64,000 nt of DNA, taken from JAAUTS01 sp034440395. GTDB lineage: Bacteria; Verrucomicrobiota; Verrucomicrobiia; Methylacidiphilales; JAAUTS01. Below, one piece after another: positions 17,560-26,883 of this stretch. The DNA lies in the NCBI GenBank assembly GCA_034440395.1, contig JAWXBW010000009.1:62001-126000 (forward strand). Direction: 5' to 3'. Position 1 is the stretch's first letter. Every line of letters starts with the position of its first letter. The notes under the pieces are model-generated. The model was not told the DNA's origin and ran no database searches. It saw only the letters and a program-made list of their open reading frames with translations. A program made the translations under genes and the position numbers.

Positions 17560-19599
17560 ATGAACCGCTGCTTCTTCGGGTTCTGTTTATTACTCTTATC
17601 TAGCCAACTCTCACTTAGCACCGTGCCTGAAGTTCTTGTGCTAGCAAAGCGACCTGACACTGTGGCCACCATAGTCGCAGGCGCATTGTCCCTTCGTGAA
17701 CTTGACTTCATTAATCAACAAGCGAGCAGCACCTTGGCGAAAAGCTTACTCGACCTACCCGGAGTCACCGCCAGCTCACGTAATCAAAGCTCCCAGACTC
17801 GTCTATCCATAAGAGGCAGTGGTATCGCTCGCAGTGCTGACGTTCGTGGCATTGCCCTACAACTTAATGGGCTGCCCTTAAACGCCGCTGACGCTGACTT
17901 CGATTACCTGACGGCCATTGAGCCTTTAGCCCTCGCCCAGATCCGTGTTGTCCGCAGTGCTCACAGTGTCGCTACGGCCACAAACAATCTCGGTGGCTCC
18001 ATAGATTTTATTTCAAAAAAAGGCCTAGATCAAAATGCTTCGTTACTGCGCACAGAATTCGGCAGCTTTGGATATTGGAAACAACACGCCTCCTCTGGCT
18101 GGGATGCGGCGCCCTTCGATGTTTTCGTCTCGGTAGATAATCAAATCCAAGATGGCTTCCGCGAGCAGAGCCAACTTAATCGCCAACATTTCAATTTCAA
18201 TCTCGGTTGGAAAATTTCTGATGAATTAGAAAATCGCATCACCTTCACTCGTGTCCAAAGTGACGAAGAACTACCAGGTGCCCTCACGAAAAGACAAAAA
18301 AATACGGATCCCACGCAAGCCGCATCCAGCCCGAACCCCTTATTCAACCGTCGTTTAGCTGGTTGGCGTGATGAGGTAAGCTGGAACCGCCTAGCCAATC
18401 AATTTAACTTTCAAGACCCTGATCAGAATTTAAATGTTGGAGTCTGGTACTCTTTTGCCGAAATTGATAACCCGCGCAATCAAGTTTTTACAAAAAATTA
18501 CCAAGACACAGGATTACGCATCCACTATGGCGCCGACTCACTTCTTGGTGAAAATGAAAATCATTTCTCTCTAACCTTCACCCCCACTTACGCATGGAGT
18601 AACGAGCGTAGCTATGAAAACCTGCTTGATGGCGCACGGGGCGGACTACTTGATGACGCCGATAAGGAGTGGCTCAATGCCGACCTCTTTATCCAGAACC
18701 GTTATAAAATTAACCAACAACTCTCATGGATTACCTCGCTTCAACTGGGCTACGCAAAACGCAGTGTTACGGATCATCTCGCACTAATTGGTGAGGCACT
18801 AACGAAAGATAGCGTAGATTACACCACCATCTCCCCATCCACAGGCCTACTTTATGAGCTGAACGCCACTTCCCAACTTTACTGGAACTTATCCCAATCA
18901 ACAGAAGCCCCCACCCACGGCGATCTCTATCAAAGTGGCTCCCCCCGTTTTATATCTCAAAAAGCGCAACAAGCGATCACCACGGAAATAGGCACGCGTG
19001 GTAACTCAGGCTCTTTAAAATGGGATTTAGCTTACTACCATTCTTGGCTAAAAAACGAGTTTCTAATCAGCGAGACCTTCCCCGGCTCCGGACTGAATGA
19101 AACGCGTAATACACCCCGATCCACTCATCAGGGAGTCGAAGCTGGTCTCGATTGGGAACTGATCCACGAAGCCAGTGATCTTCCAGAACACTCCCTCGTT
19201 TTGTCACCAACGAGCACTTGGAATTCATTTTATCTTACAAATGATTCCCTTTACCAAAATAATCAACTCCCGGGAATTCCTGAATTCATGCTCCAATGCA
19301 AATTGAATTATCAACACTCCAGCGGATTTTTCGCCGGTGCCTCTTGGCTAGGCCAGCCCGCCAGCACCTACGCTGATTACGCAAACACTTTAAAAAGTGA
19401 CCCCAGTTTTTCCATGAACTTGCGAGTAGGCTATGGGAAAGCGAAGGGCTTCCATATTTTTTTTGAAATTGAAAATGTGACTGATGAAAATTCTATAATC
19501 GACATTTCCGTTACTGGCAATGCGCGAGGCCAAGATCAACGTGTCTTCTGGCCAGCTCCTGAGCGATCCTTCAACGGTGGCCTAAGCTGGGTCTGGTGA
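17560..19599 (+). CDS. TonB-dependent outer-membrane receptor
   Basis: 679 residues with a signal peptide (CFFGFCLLLLSSQLSLS). The plug domain shows LLDLPGVTASSRNQSSQTRLSIRGSG in part (residues 60-85), LQLNGLPLNAAD, then NNLGGSIDFISKKG, the FecA/BtuB-like plug end. The rest is alternating beta strands ending in FNGGLSWVW with a terminal aromatic residue, as for a 22-stranded barrel. It would import an iron chelate, cobalamin-like compound or sugar with energy from TonB; the ligand is not shown. No TonB/ExbBD genes are in the window. Confidence 0.9.
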   Translation: MNRCFFGFCLLLLSSQLSLSTVPEVLVLAKRPDTVATIVAGALSLRELDFINQQASSTLAKSLLDLPGVTASSRNQSSQTRLSIRGSGIARSADVRGIALQLNGLPLNAADADFDYLTAIEPLALAQIRVVRSAHSVATATNNLGGSIDFISKKGLDQNASLLRTEFGSFGYWKQHASSGWDAAPFDVFVSVDNQIQDGFREQSQLNRQHFNFNLGWKISDELENRITFTRVQSDEELPGALTKRQKNTDPTQAASSPNPLFNRRLAGWRDEVSWNRLANQFNFQDPDQNLNVGVWYSFAEIDNPRNQVFTKNYQDTGLRIHYGADSLLGENENHFSLTFTPTYAWSNERSYENLLDGARGGLLDDADKEWLNADLFIQNRYKINQQLSWITSLQLGYAKRSVTDHLALIGEALTKDSVDYTTISPSTGLLYELNATSQLYWNLSQSTEAPTHGDLYQSGSPRFISQKAQQAITTEIGTRGNSGSLKWDLAYYHSWLKNEFLISETFPGSGLNETRNTPRSTHQGVEAGLDWELIHEASDLPEHSLVLSPTSTWNSFYLTNDSLYQNNQLPGIPEFMLQCKLNYQHSSGFFAGASWLGQPASTYADYANTLKSDPSFSMNLRVGYGKAKGFHIFFEIENVTDENSIIDISVTGNARGQDQRVFWPAPERSFNGGLSWVW

Positions 19600-19614
19600 G
19601 AAGCTCTGCCTAAC

Positions 19615-20742
19615 CTACTCAGGAACCAGTCGTACTATTTTGCCAGGCTCATCATAGATCACGTAAATAAAACCGTCATCGAAACAACGAACATCTCGAA
19701 TGCGCCCACTTTTTTCCAACAGCATTTCTTGATGAGTTACACGGCTATCTTTATCCACAACCACACGCACTAATTTCTGGTGCGCTAATGCACCGATAAA
19801 AATATCTCCTTTCCAATTCGGAAATTTAGCACCCTCATAAAAATCCATGCCTGAAACCGCAATTGATGGTGTCCAATAAATCACAGGCTGCTCCATACCC
19901 TCTTTCTCCGTAATCTCAGTAATAGTTGTTCCGCTATAATTCAACCCGTAAGTAATGATCGGCCAGCCATAGTTCAAACCTTTCCGAATAATATTCAATT
20001 CATCTCCCCCTCTCGGCCCGTGCTCCGTCTCCCATAAGAGTCCCGTGCTTGGCTGGAATTTCAGCCCCTGAGCGTTACGATTTCCATAAGACCAAATGGA
20101 TGGCCTAGCACCCTTGACGTCAACAAAGGGATTATCCTTCGGTATTTTTCCATCATCATGAATACGATGAGTCTTTCCAGCCGCATGCGTTAATTTTTGA
20201 GCACGATTCTCAGGTTTTGTCGTATCCCCACGATCGCCGATAGAAAAGTATAAATAATTATTCAGATCAAATTCCATTCTACACCCGAAATGATTGCCTC
20301 CTTGCGTGTAATCTTCCACAGGCGGCTCGTAAACAGTTTCTTTATCTACGAAAGCGTGATCCCGTAATCGACCACGCACAATACTCGTAAAAGCACCCGT
20401 TCCGCTAGGCTTGGAAAACGCCAAATAAATCCAACCATTATTTTTATAATCAGGGTGCAGCTCAATATCTAACAGACCCCCCTGTCCATTTGCATTGACG
20501 GTGGGAATATTAGCCACAGCAGCGTCTAGCAACTTACCCTCCTCAATAATGCGCACTCTACCTACTTTTTCCGTGACGAGAAACCGACCATCAGGCAACT
20601 TCACCAAACCCCACGGTTTCTGTAAACCTTCGACCAGACTTTCAACTTTAAAAGAATGTTTTTCCGAACGAATGACCTCGCCACTAACTTCAAGAGAAGC
20701 GAATAATGTTAAGGATAAAAACAATATACAGATGAAACGCAT
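19615..20742 (-). CDS. Secreted PQQ-type sugar dehydrogenase (soluble aldose dehydrogenase family)
   Basis: 375 residues with a signal peptide (CILFLSLTLFASLEVSG). The six-bladed propeller family motifs are clear: LVEGLQKPWGLVKLPDGRFLVTEK in two pieces, GQGGLLDIELHPDY, NHFGCRMEFD, YFSIGDRGD, YGNRNAQGL and WETEHGPRGGDELN. The histidine in EHGPRGGDE and nearby residues bind PQQ and calcium in relatives such as E. coli YliI. The periplasmic enzyme oxidises aldoses and passes electrons on; the cytochrome c lipoprotein encoded divergently next door is a plausible acceptor (inference). Its ATG overlaps the start of that gene by 11 bases. Confidence 0.88.
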   Translation of the reverse strand: MRFICILFLSLTLFASLEVSGEVIRSEKHSFKVESLVEGLQKPWGLVKLPDGRFLVTEKVGRVRIIEEGKLLDAAVANIPTVNANGQGGLLDIELHPDYKNNGWIYLAFSKPSGTGAFTSIVRGRLRDHAFVDKETVYEPPVEDYTQGGNHFGCRMEFDLNNYLYFSIGDRGDTTKPENRAQKLTHAAGKTHRIHDDGKIPKDNPFVDVKGARPSIWSYGNRNAQGLKFQPSTGLLWETEHGPRGGDELNIIRKGLNYGWPIITYGLNYSGTTITEITEKEGMEQPVIYWTPSIAVSGMDFYEGAKFPNWKGDIFIGALAHQKLVRVVVDKDSRVTHQEMLLEKSGRIRDVRCFDDGFIYVIYDEPGKIVRLVPE

Positions 20743-21187
20743 TCCCTACTTTAGAATGATCTCCCCCATTTTGCAAGTCGCACTGGGTCTAATGACCTTA
20801 ACACTCATTGCCTGTGGCCCTTCCGTCCTACAAACCACTCCGTCACTAACATCAGCCCCTCTTGATCTTAATACTCTTTTACACAAGGGAGAGGAGGTCT
20901 ACACTCAAAGCTGTGCCCTGTGCCACTATGCCGGGGAGGGATCCGAAATTGTTCCTTCACTCATGAACTCAGAAATCGTAAAAAAATCACCTGATCACTT
21001 AATAAAAATAATCCTCAAGGGTCAACGCGGTATCAGTAAAATCAATGGACAAAAAATCAACGGAATTATGCCTGGACACTCTACTTTAACTGACACCGAA
21101 GTGGCCGCTGTCGCAACCTATGTGCGAAATACCTTTGCTAAAAAAGCACAACCCATTCAGCCCACTGCAGTCACACCCTTACGTTAA
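20732..21187 (+). CDS. Cytochrome c lipoprotein
   Basis: 151 residues from ATG 20732. A positively charged N-terminus (MKRIPYFR) leads to a hydrophobic stretch and the lipobox LIAC, so it should be a lipoprotein. One haem-binding motif CALCH follows, with GEEVYTQSC before it, and IMPGH provides the likely axial methionine. The length fits a class I monohaem domain. ATG 20756 is an alternative start that would avoid overlap with the divergent dehydrogenase gene but loses the basic residues. It is likely the electron partner of the neighbouring PQQ-type dehydrogenase. The stop overlaps the panB stop region by 9 bases (convergent). Confidence 0.85.
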   Translation: MKRIPYFRMISPILQVALGLMTLTLIACGPSVLQTTPSLTSAPLDLNTLLHKGEEVYTQSCALCHYAGEGSEIVPSLMNSEIVKKSPDHLIKIILKGQRGISKINGQKINGIMPGHSTLTDTEVAAVATYVRNTFAKKAQPIQPTAVTPLR

Positions 21188-21940
21188 ATTTTTTCTATAA
21201 CGATCCACTGCGGTTTGAATATCCGCACCCAACTGCGCCATCGGTTTCACGTGAGGAAACTTCCACCACGGCGTCAATCCCAGTAAATCCGTGCAAACCT
21301 GAATCTGTCCACTCGTTCCATTCCCCGAGGCAATACCAATCGTAGGTATGATAAGCTCACGTGTAATCCGTTCCGCCACCTCACTCACCACCGCCTCCAA
21401 GATAATAGAAAAAGCTCCAGCACTTTGCAGGAAATTTGCATCACGTAGAAGGCGTAGAATCTCTTCTTCCACCCTTCCTTTTTTCTTATAGCCACCCTCC
21501 TCTATAATATGTTGAGGCAACATTCCAAGGTGTCCTTGCAGCTCAATGCCTGCCTCCCTCACCGCTAGCGTTTGCAGGGCAATCTCTTCACCACCCTCCA
21601 TCTTTACCGCATCCGCACCAGCTTCAATCAGTAGCCGAGAATTCTGCACTGCCTCCCCTACGGTGCGGTAACTTTGGTAAGGTAAATCCGCCGTAATAAG
21701 CGCCCGCTTCCGCGCTCGCGCCACCGACTGCGTAGCCCTAAGCATATCACTCATAGTCACTCCTGTCGTATTCTCCATGCCTAACACCACCATGCCTAAC
21801 GAATCACCGACATGTAAAATATCCGCCCCCGCCTCATCCAGATGCCGCGCCATGGGATAATCGTAGGCCGTGATCGCCACGATGGGTCGAGCCTCCTGCC
21901 AATGACGAATCTGTTCAACGCTTACACGATTTTGTGACAT
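21179..21940 (-). CDS. panB: 3-methyl-2-oxobutanoate hydroxymethyltransferase
   Basis: This enzyme makes ketopantoate from 2-oxoisovalerate and methylene-tetrahydrofolate for pantothenate and CoA. Motifs include ITAYDYPMARHLDEAGAD (two short pieces), LHVGDSLGMVVLGMENT, ALITADLPYQSY, AVKMEGGEE, QGHLGMLPQ and IPTIGIASGNGTSGQ. 253 residues is normal. It overlaps folK by 19 bases, so a folate-synthesis gene is linked with the folate-using PanB. PanC and PanD are not in the window. Confidence 0.94.
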   Translation of the reverse strand: MSQNRVSVEQIRHWQEARPIVAITAYDYPMARHLDEAGADILHVGDSLGMVVLGMENTTGVTMSDMLRATQSVARARKRALITADLPYQSYRTVGEAVQNSRLLIEAGADAVKMEGGEEIALQTLAVREAGIELQGHLGMLPQHIIEEGGYKKKGRVEEEILRLLRDANFLQSAGAFSIILEAVVSEVAERITRELIIPTIGIASGNGTSGQIQVCTDLLGLTPWWKFPHVKPMAQLGADIQTAVDRYRKNLT

Positions 21941-22416
21941 GACTGATCGTGGGCTTGTGATCGTAACTCTTCAAGGAGAACTCGCACCGTTTTGGTTTGA
22001 TGAGGTATCACCAGTTCTGGACATATTTCCGCCAAGGGATCTAAGACAAAAAGACGATCACTCCAACGCGGATGCGGTAGAGTTAAGCGCGCTGTGTGCA
22101 TGACTAAATCTGCCGCATAAAGTATATCCAGATCAATGGGTCTGGGACTATTCCGTTCCCGCACGACAAGACGACCTCTTTCTGACTCATAAGCTTGTAA
22201 TTTTTCTAACAAATAAAGTAAGCCATCTGAAAACTCGATCTCCACCACGGCATTGATGAAAACATTAGATTCAGGAGCGCAATCTACAGGACTGCTAGAA
22301 TAATTAGACGAAGCTATAAAATAGTGGGGACTCAGCCCTTTTAAAAAAATACGAGCCTCCGTCATTTCAGAAAGGGAGTCTCCTAAATTAGAACCTAGAG
22401 CCACACCAATTTTCAT
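21922..22416 (-). CDS. folK: 2-amino-4-hydroxy-6-hydroxymethyldihydropteridine pyrophosphokinase
   Basis: FolK adds pyrophosphate to the pterin in folate synthesis. From ATG 22416 the protein starts MKIGVALGSNLGDS, the family N-terminus. It then has YSSSPVDCAPESNVFINAVVEI in two parts, RERNSPRPIDLDILY (the pterin/Mg site), and LPHPRWSDRLFVLDPLAEI. The frame is open to 22476, but those 20 residues do not look like the family. It is co-transcribed with panB. Confidence 0.93.
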   Translation of the reverse strand: MKIGVALGSNLGDSLSEMTEARIFLKGLSPHYFIASSNYSSSPVDCAPESNVFINAVVEIEFSDGLLYLLEKLQAYESERGRLVVRERNSPRPIDLDILYAADLVMHTARLTLPHPRWSDRLFVLDPLAEICPELVIPHQTKTVRVLLEELRSQAHDQSCHKIV

Positions 22417-22563
22417 GCCCCATAATCTAGGTGCATTCTGACGAGAAGCCAGAAACTTTTTTTCGACCTCTATCAAAGTTGCCTTGCTGCAAACGGCACT
22501 GTAAACGTCTTAAACGTAACGCTTTGCTTGCCAAATGTTCTTTGAAGTGTTCCATTAATCTTT

Positions 22564-24021
22564 ATGAAGCTTGATTGGCAAACTCTCGTTGATGCACTTT
22601 GCTTCACGGTCATCTTGCGCCTCCTCATGGCGTGGTTCGTTGCCAATAGAAAACTCCAACGTATTTCATTCACGCTCATGGGAATTGGACTTTTTATTTG
22701 GGTTATTAGTTATCTGGATTTTCCTCTTACCCGCATTTTAACAACTTCTCTCGCCGTGCCTATGGTCGTGTTATTGCTCCTGAGTTTTCTGCCAGAAATA
22801 CGTCGCGCCTACGAGGACGCCCGGCTCTTTAGTTTCTTAGGGCATCAGCGCCCAAGCTCCGATGAATTGATCGTGCATCTCTGCCAAGCCTTACCTGAAA
22901 TGTGCTTGAAACGCACTGGCGCCTTACTTGTTTTTCAGGGTCGGGTAGAACTTAAGTCTCTCATCAGTGGAGGAGAAACTTACGATGCGCGTTTGACTCA
23001 TTCACTCCTTGTTTCTTTATTAAATCCACAGTCTCCTCGTCATGATGGCGCCATTATCATCGAAGGAGATCGCATTACCCACGTAGGAGCCGTCTTGCCG
23101 CTGAGCAGTTTAGAAAACCCACCTGAAGGCTGGGGGACACGTCACCTTGCGGCTCTAGGTCTCTCAGAAAAGTGCGATGCGGATATCTTTATAGTCTCCG
23201 AAGAACGCGGCACGCTTAGTTACGCTTCGGAAGGCGTCATTGAAGAAATTAGCTTAAAGAGTCCTGAACTCCTCGAAGCTAAACTTGGCGAAATTCTTAA
23301 ACAACAATCCCCAAGCTCTAACTTTCTTAAACGCGGAAAAATTTCTTTAGCCCTTTGGATGCTCTCCATAGTTATCACGCTCATTGCCGTTCCCACGCTT
23401 AAATTCATCGAAAAGTCCAGAGCAGCTGACACTAAGACCACGATCATGCTCCTAGATGTTCCGATCAATTTAACTAACGTGCCTGATAACCTTTATGTGG
23501 AACGCATCGAGGCCTCCTCCGCTCGTGTTTATGTGCGTGTTCCAGAAAATCAAGGAGCTAAGTCTTCCACGGGCCTAAGCATCGTGTTAGATTTAAAAGG
23601 CTACAGTGAGTCAACTAGCACCATTATTCTGGCTAAGGAAATGTTGAAAGGTGCTCCTGAAAGCTGGGAAGTAACACGCTACGAACCCGAAAATTTTCAG
23701 GTGCAACTACATCAAGCACGTGTGATGGATTTAAAACCTGAAAGCCCACTAAATGGCCTAGCTTCCGACCTTCATGTGGAATCCATTTTATACGAACCAA
23801 GCATTATTTCCGTCCTCATTAAAGACATGCGTAGTGAAGCAGACCGCCGTCTGCAAACCACTCCTATTAATTTAGAAGGAATTGATAGCCCTGGCACCTA
23901 CACGTTCACCACGAAGATTGAACTTCCCGCCTCAATTCGATTCTCGGATCCTAAAGAAACTGGTGCGATCAAAGCTACCATTATCGTTGCTCCTAAAAAA
24001 CCGAGTAAACGCAATCCCTGA
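22564..24021 (+). CDS. Diadenylate cyclase (CdaA-type) fused to YbbR-like domains
   Basis: 485 residues. The N-terminal part is CdaA: three membrane helices (about 12-28, 37-52, 60-78), then a DisA_N domain with the DGA motif (161-163, SPRHDGAIII) and GTRHLAALGLSE (191-202). This domain condenses two ATP to c-di-AMP. A fourth membrane helix (259-280) leads to about 200 residues of strand-rich repeats with LDVPINLTNVPDNLYV and a second LxVPI-like unit. This is the plan of YbbR/CdaR, which in Firmicutes is a separate regulator encoded next to cdaA. The fusion puts cyclase inside and regulator outside on one chain. No Shine-Dalgarno motif precedes the ATG. The YbbR assignment is by architecture. 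Confidence 0.85.
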   Translation: MKLDWQTLVDALCFTVILRLLMAWFVANRKLQRISFTLMGIGLFIWVISYLDFPLTRILTTSLAVPMVVLLLLSFLPEIRRAYEDARLFSFLGHQRPSSDELIVHLCQALPEMCLKRTGALLVFQGRVELKSLISGGETYDARLTHSLLVSLLNPQSPRHDGAIIIEGDRITHVGAVLPLSSLENPPEGWGTRHLAALGLSEKCDADIFIVSEERGTLSYASEGVIEEISLKSPELLEAKLGEILKQQSPSSNFLKRGKISLALWMLSIVITLIAVPTLKFIEKSRAADTKTTIMLLDVPINLTNVPDNLYVERIEASSARVYVRVPENQGAKSSTGLSIVLDLKGYSESTSTIILAKEMLKGAPESWEVTRYEPENFQVQLHQARVMDLKPESPLNGLASDLHVESILYEPSIISVLIKDMRSEADRRLQTTPINLEGIDSPGTYTFTTKIELPASIRFSDPKETGAIKATIIVAPKKPSKRNP

Positions 24022-24076
24022 ATCTCCTTAGCTTGCAGTTGCTGTCGAATAAGGTAGCGGAAAACGGGAAAGCACT

Positions 24077-24952
24077 CTAGGTCTTCGGAACTAAAACATT
24101 CAGCTCGCCCTTTTTAATGGTGAAGGTAACAGGCACCTCCCCGTGCAACTCTCCATCCACTTCAACAGGGACTTCTCTATTAGCCGTCACGTTAATCTTG
24201 GCTGACTTAAAATAGACTACATCTTTGAAGCGAATATGGCTGCCACTGATAATTCCCTGAAAATAGCGAATTAAATCGATGTGGGTTAAATTCTTAAACA
24301 AACAAACATCCAGCAACCCATCCGTCATACTAGCTTCGGGAAAGAATTGAAAAGGACCGCCATAGTAACGCCCATTACCCACTAACATAAAACTGCACTC
24401 AGTTGTTTTTTGACCCTCAGCCACTACCGTTAAGATGGGGGGCTTTTGGGAAGCAAGCTGAGCTGCAGTAACGACGTAACTTAAGGGCCCTAACGCATTC
24501 TTAAAGCCCCGATCCGTATGCTTGACCGTTTGGGCGTCGAAGCCGACACCTGCAAGTTGAACAAATGAGCGCCCGTTGGCTTCAGCTAAGTCAAGTGGCA
24601 TGACGTGACCACTGCGTATGATCTCAATGGCTTTTTCTATTTTAGATGGGATGCCAAGCTCCATGGCAAAGACATTGACCGAACCTACAGGTAATATCCC
24701 GAGGGCAGACTTACTTCCCCTCATGCCGTTAACAACTTCGTTGATAGTGCCGTCACCACCTGCCGCAATAATTATATCATCCCCACGCTCCGAAGCTTGC
24801 CGAGCCAGATCCTGGGCGTGTCCAGCTCGTTTCGTGGTTAGTAAATCGGCCTCTGGAAATATCTCCTGTAATGTACGAATAAGTTTTCCCGCACGATCTC
24901 CCTTGGCAGCTGGATTTAAAATGATAGTAATGGCAGGCTTCAATGGAATCAT
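24077..24952 (-). CDS. Diacylglycerol kinase-like lipid kinase (YegS/BmrU family)
   Basis: 291 residues. Family motifs are ILNPAAKGDRAGK (residues 11-23), the nucleotide loop AAGGDGTINEVVNG (63-76), LPVGSVNVFAMELGIP, and a C-terminal strand domain with DGLLDVCLFKN and PVEVDGELHGEVPV. These are typical of soluble or membrane-associated kinases that phosphorylate diacylglycerol, sphingosine or related lipids. The lipid is not known here. Its start codon is only 6 bases from the start of the divergent AsmA-like gene. It converges with the diadenylate cyclase gene. Confidence 0.9.
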   Translation of the reverse strand: MIPLKPAITIILNPAAKGDRAGKLIRTLQEIFPEADLLTTKRAGHAQDLARQASERGDDIIIAAGGDGTINEVVNGMRGSKSALGILPVGSVNVFAMELGIPSKIEKAIEIIRSGHVMPLDLAEANGRSFVQLAGVGFDAQTVKHTDRGFKNALGPLSYVVTAAQLASQKPPILTVVAEGQKTTECSFMLVGNGRYYGGPFQFFPEASMTDGLLDVCLFKNLTHIDLIRYFQGIISGSHIRFKDVVYFKSAKINVTANREVPVEVDGELHGEVPVTFTIKKGELNVLVPKT

Positions 24953-24958
24953 AATAGA

Positions 24959-26305
24959 ATGAATTTAGTTAAACGAATAGCAGCTTTACTAGCTCTTGGC
25001 CTGTTCTTGTCTTTGGCAGGAGCGATCGGCTGGGCTCACTATTACCTAAATAGTCCACGTATGGGCGAGAAGATTCGTAAAATTGTGAGCGAACGTTTTT
25101 TTACACGCTTAGAGTTTGACCACGCTCAGATCAATCTCCTCTCGGGCCTTAAGGTTAAAGAAGCTAAGCTTTTTTCTCGAGAGGAACCCGCCCGTGAACT
25201 CGGCTCGTTGAAACACGTCGTCTTAGAATATGCGCCTCTAAGTCTCCTCAAGAACACCATCGAAGTTAAAACCGTACGGATCAACTCACCCACGATCACC
25301 TTCGAGCAAAGTAAAGAAGGCCGATGGACCTTACCTCAAGATCCCACGGCGGCTAAGTCTGAGATGATGTTTAAGACGGGCATCTTTCGATTTAATATTT
25401 TACTTGATAACCTTGCCCTAGAGAACGGGCGAATCCTTGTCCAAGATTCTAAACAGCTAACCCTAATCGAAGCTCAGGGAGTCGATATCAATGGACAGCT
25501 AAAATTTATTGCCTCTAAAAATGATGCTCAAGGAAACATAACCATCAAGACACTGCTGCTTGGCCCCTATTTTCAACTCACTCAGCTCAAATCCTCTTTC
25601 GACTTCGCCGACTCCGTCCTAAAATTACCGAAACTAAGCGGCAGCGTTCATGGAGGGAATTGCCACGGCACCGCTCAGATCAATACAGGCATTGGTGGGC
25701 CAAACTTTCTAATCGACCTTGTCATGGACAATGTAAACCTCTCCAGTCTGCTCAAAGCCTCCCAAGGCAATGCCGAATTCATTCAAGGCCAACTTAAACT
25801 AAATACCCAAATTACCGGTGACTTAAACGAGCCTCTCCTCATGCAAGGCACTGGCACAATTGAAGTAGGCCAAGCCAAGCTGACGGGCATAGTCGCTCTC
25901 GATAAACTCGGACTCATGCTCAATCTCCCGCAACTTCGCTACACGCAATTCGACTCCATCCGCGGCTCCTTTAAAGTAGCCGAGCAAAAAACAACCTTCT
26001 ACGAACTCGAAGCTAAATCCCCCGACCTCACCCTCACTGCTACGGGCTCTATGGGCTTTGACCGCAGTTTAGACTTTGATGTTCTTTTAATCCTCTCCCC
26101 AGAACTGGCGGCACAAATACCGCCCAGTGCTGAAGCAAAATTCGGCAAGCGCGAAAACGGCGCTCGCACCGTAACCTTTAAAATTAGCGGCACCTTTGAT
26201 GACCCTCAAAGTAATTTAAGCGAGAAGCTTTCCCTCTCCCCATCCACCTTAGAGCCAACAGATCAGGCTTCTCTCAGCTCCTCAAACCTAACTCCCGCCC
26301 TATGA
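24959..26305 (+). CDS. AsmA-like envelope protein
   Basis: 448 residues. One N-terminal membrane helix (RIAALLALGLFLSLAGAIGWAHYYL, residues 6-30) is followed by repeated strand-rich units. LEYAPLSLLKNTIEVKTVRI and LKGLK-type segments are AsmA/TamB-like, and the C-terminal half has FSLMGTGTIEVGQAKL-like and SPDLTLTATGSMGF repeats seen in AsmA_2 domains. Such proteins span the periplasm and move lipids or aid outer-membrane assembly. The stop overlaps the rsmD start by 4 bases (ATGA). Specific function not known. Confidence 0.72.
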   Translation: MNLVKRIAALLALGLFLSLAGAIGWAHYYLNSPRMGEKIRKIVSERFFTRLEFDHAQINLLSGLKVKEAKLFSREEPARELGSLKHVVLEYAPLSLLKNTIEVKTVRINSPTITFEQSKEGRWTLPQDPTAAKSEMMFKTGIFRFNILLDNLALENGRILVQDSKQLTLIEAQGVDINGQLKFIASKNDAQGNITIKTLLLGPYFQLTQLKSSFDFADSVLKLPKLSGSVHGGNCHGTAQINTGIGGPNFLIDLVMDNVNLSSLLKASQGNAEFIQGQLKLNTQITGDLNEPLLMQGTGTIEVGQAKLTGIVALDKLGLMLNLPQLRYTQFDSIRGSFKVAEQKTTFYELEAKSPDLTLTATGSMGFDRSLDFDVLLILSPELAAQIPPSAEAKFGKRENGARTVTFKISGTFDDPQSNLSEKLSLSPSTLEPTDQASLSSSNLTPAL

Positions 26306-26874
26306 AAAAACCGACGGGACCTGGGCGTATCCGCGTCACCTCAGGCAGTGCGGGAGGTTTGTGGTTGAAAGTTCACCGGGATTTTTCCTCACGCCCTACC
26401 CAAGATAAAGTAAAACAGGCCATCTTCTCCAGTCTCGGAGATAGGGTTCCTGGAGCGAAGCTACTCGACCTCTACGCAGGTACTGGCTCCCTAGGAATCG
26501 AGGCTCTCAGCCGTGGTGCTGAGCAGGTTATTTTTGTAGAAAAAGACCGGGTCAGCACCTCGACCATTCAAGAGAACTTAACCTATTGTAAACTACAAGG
26601 TCAGATCATTAATCGCAGCGTCGAGACCTTTCTCGAACAAATAAACAGCCAGCTATATGACATCATTTTGGCCGACCCTCCCTACACCAAAGGAGTGCAT
26701 AACTTATCCAACGATCCCGTCGTCGTAAGTCTGCGTCAATGGATTGCGCCAGAAGGCCTACTTGTCTGGGAACACGACAGTCGTAACCGTTGGGAAAATA
26801 ATCCGCACTGGGAGTTAGCTAAAACCTCCGCTTATGGTGAGTCCTCCGTCAGCTATCTCAAACCTATACCTTAA
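26302..26874 (+). CDS. rsmD: 16S rRNA (guanine-966-N2)-methyltransferase
   Basis: 190 residues. Family features: GRIRVTSGSAGGL (8-20), RPTQDKVKQAIFSSL (31-45), the SAM loop LLDLYAGTGSLGIEALSRGA (54-73) and the catalytic LADPPY (124-128 region). It methylates G966 in 16S rRNA during 30S assembly. The start overlaps the AsmA-like gene by 4 bases, so the two are coupled. It converges with sufT. Confidence 0.93.
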   Translation: MKKPTGPGRIRVTSGSAGGLWLKVHRDFSSRPTQDKVKQAIFSSLGDRVPGAKLLDLYAGTGSLGIEALSRGAEQVIFVEKDRVSTSTIQENLTYCKLQGQIINRSVETFLEQINSQLYDIILADPPYTKGVHNLSNDPVVVSLRQWIAPEGLLVWEHDSRNRWENNPHWELAKTSAYGESSVSYLKPIP

Positions 26875-26883
26875 AATAAGTAG

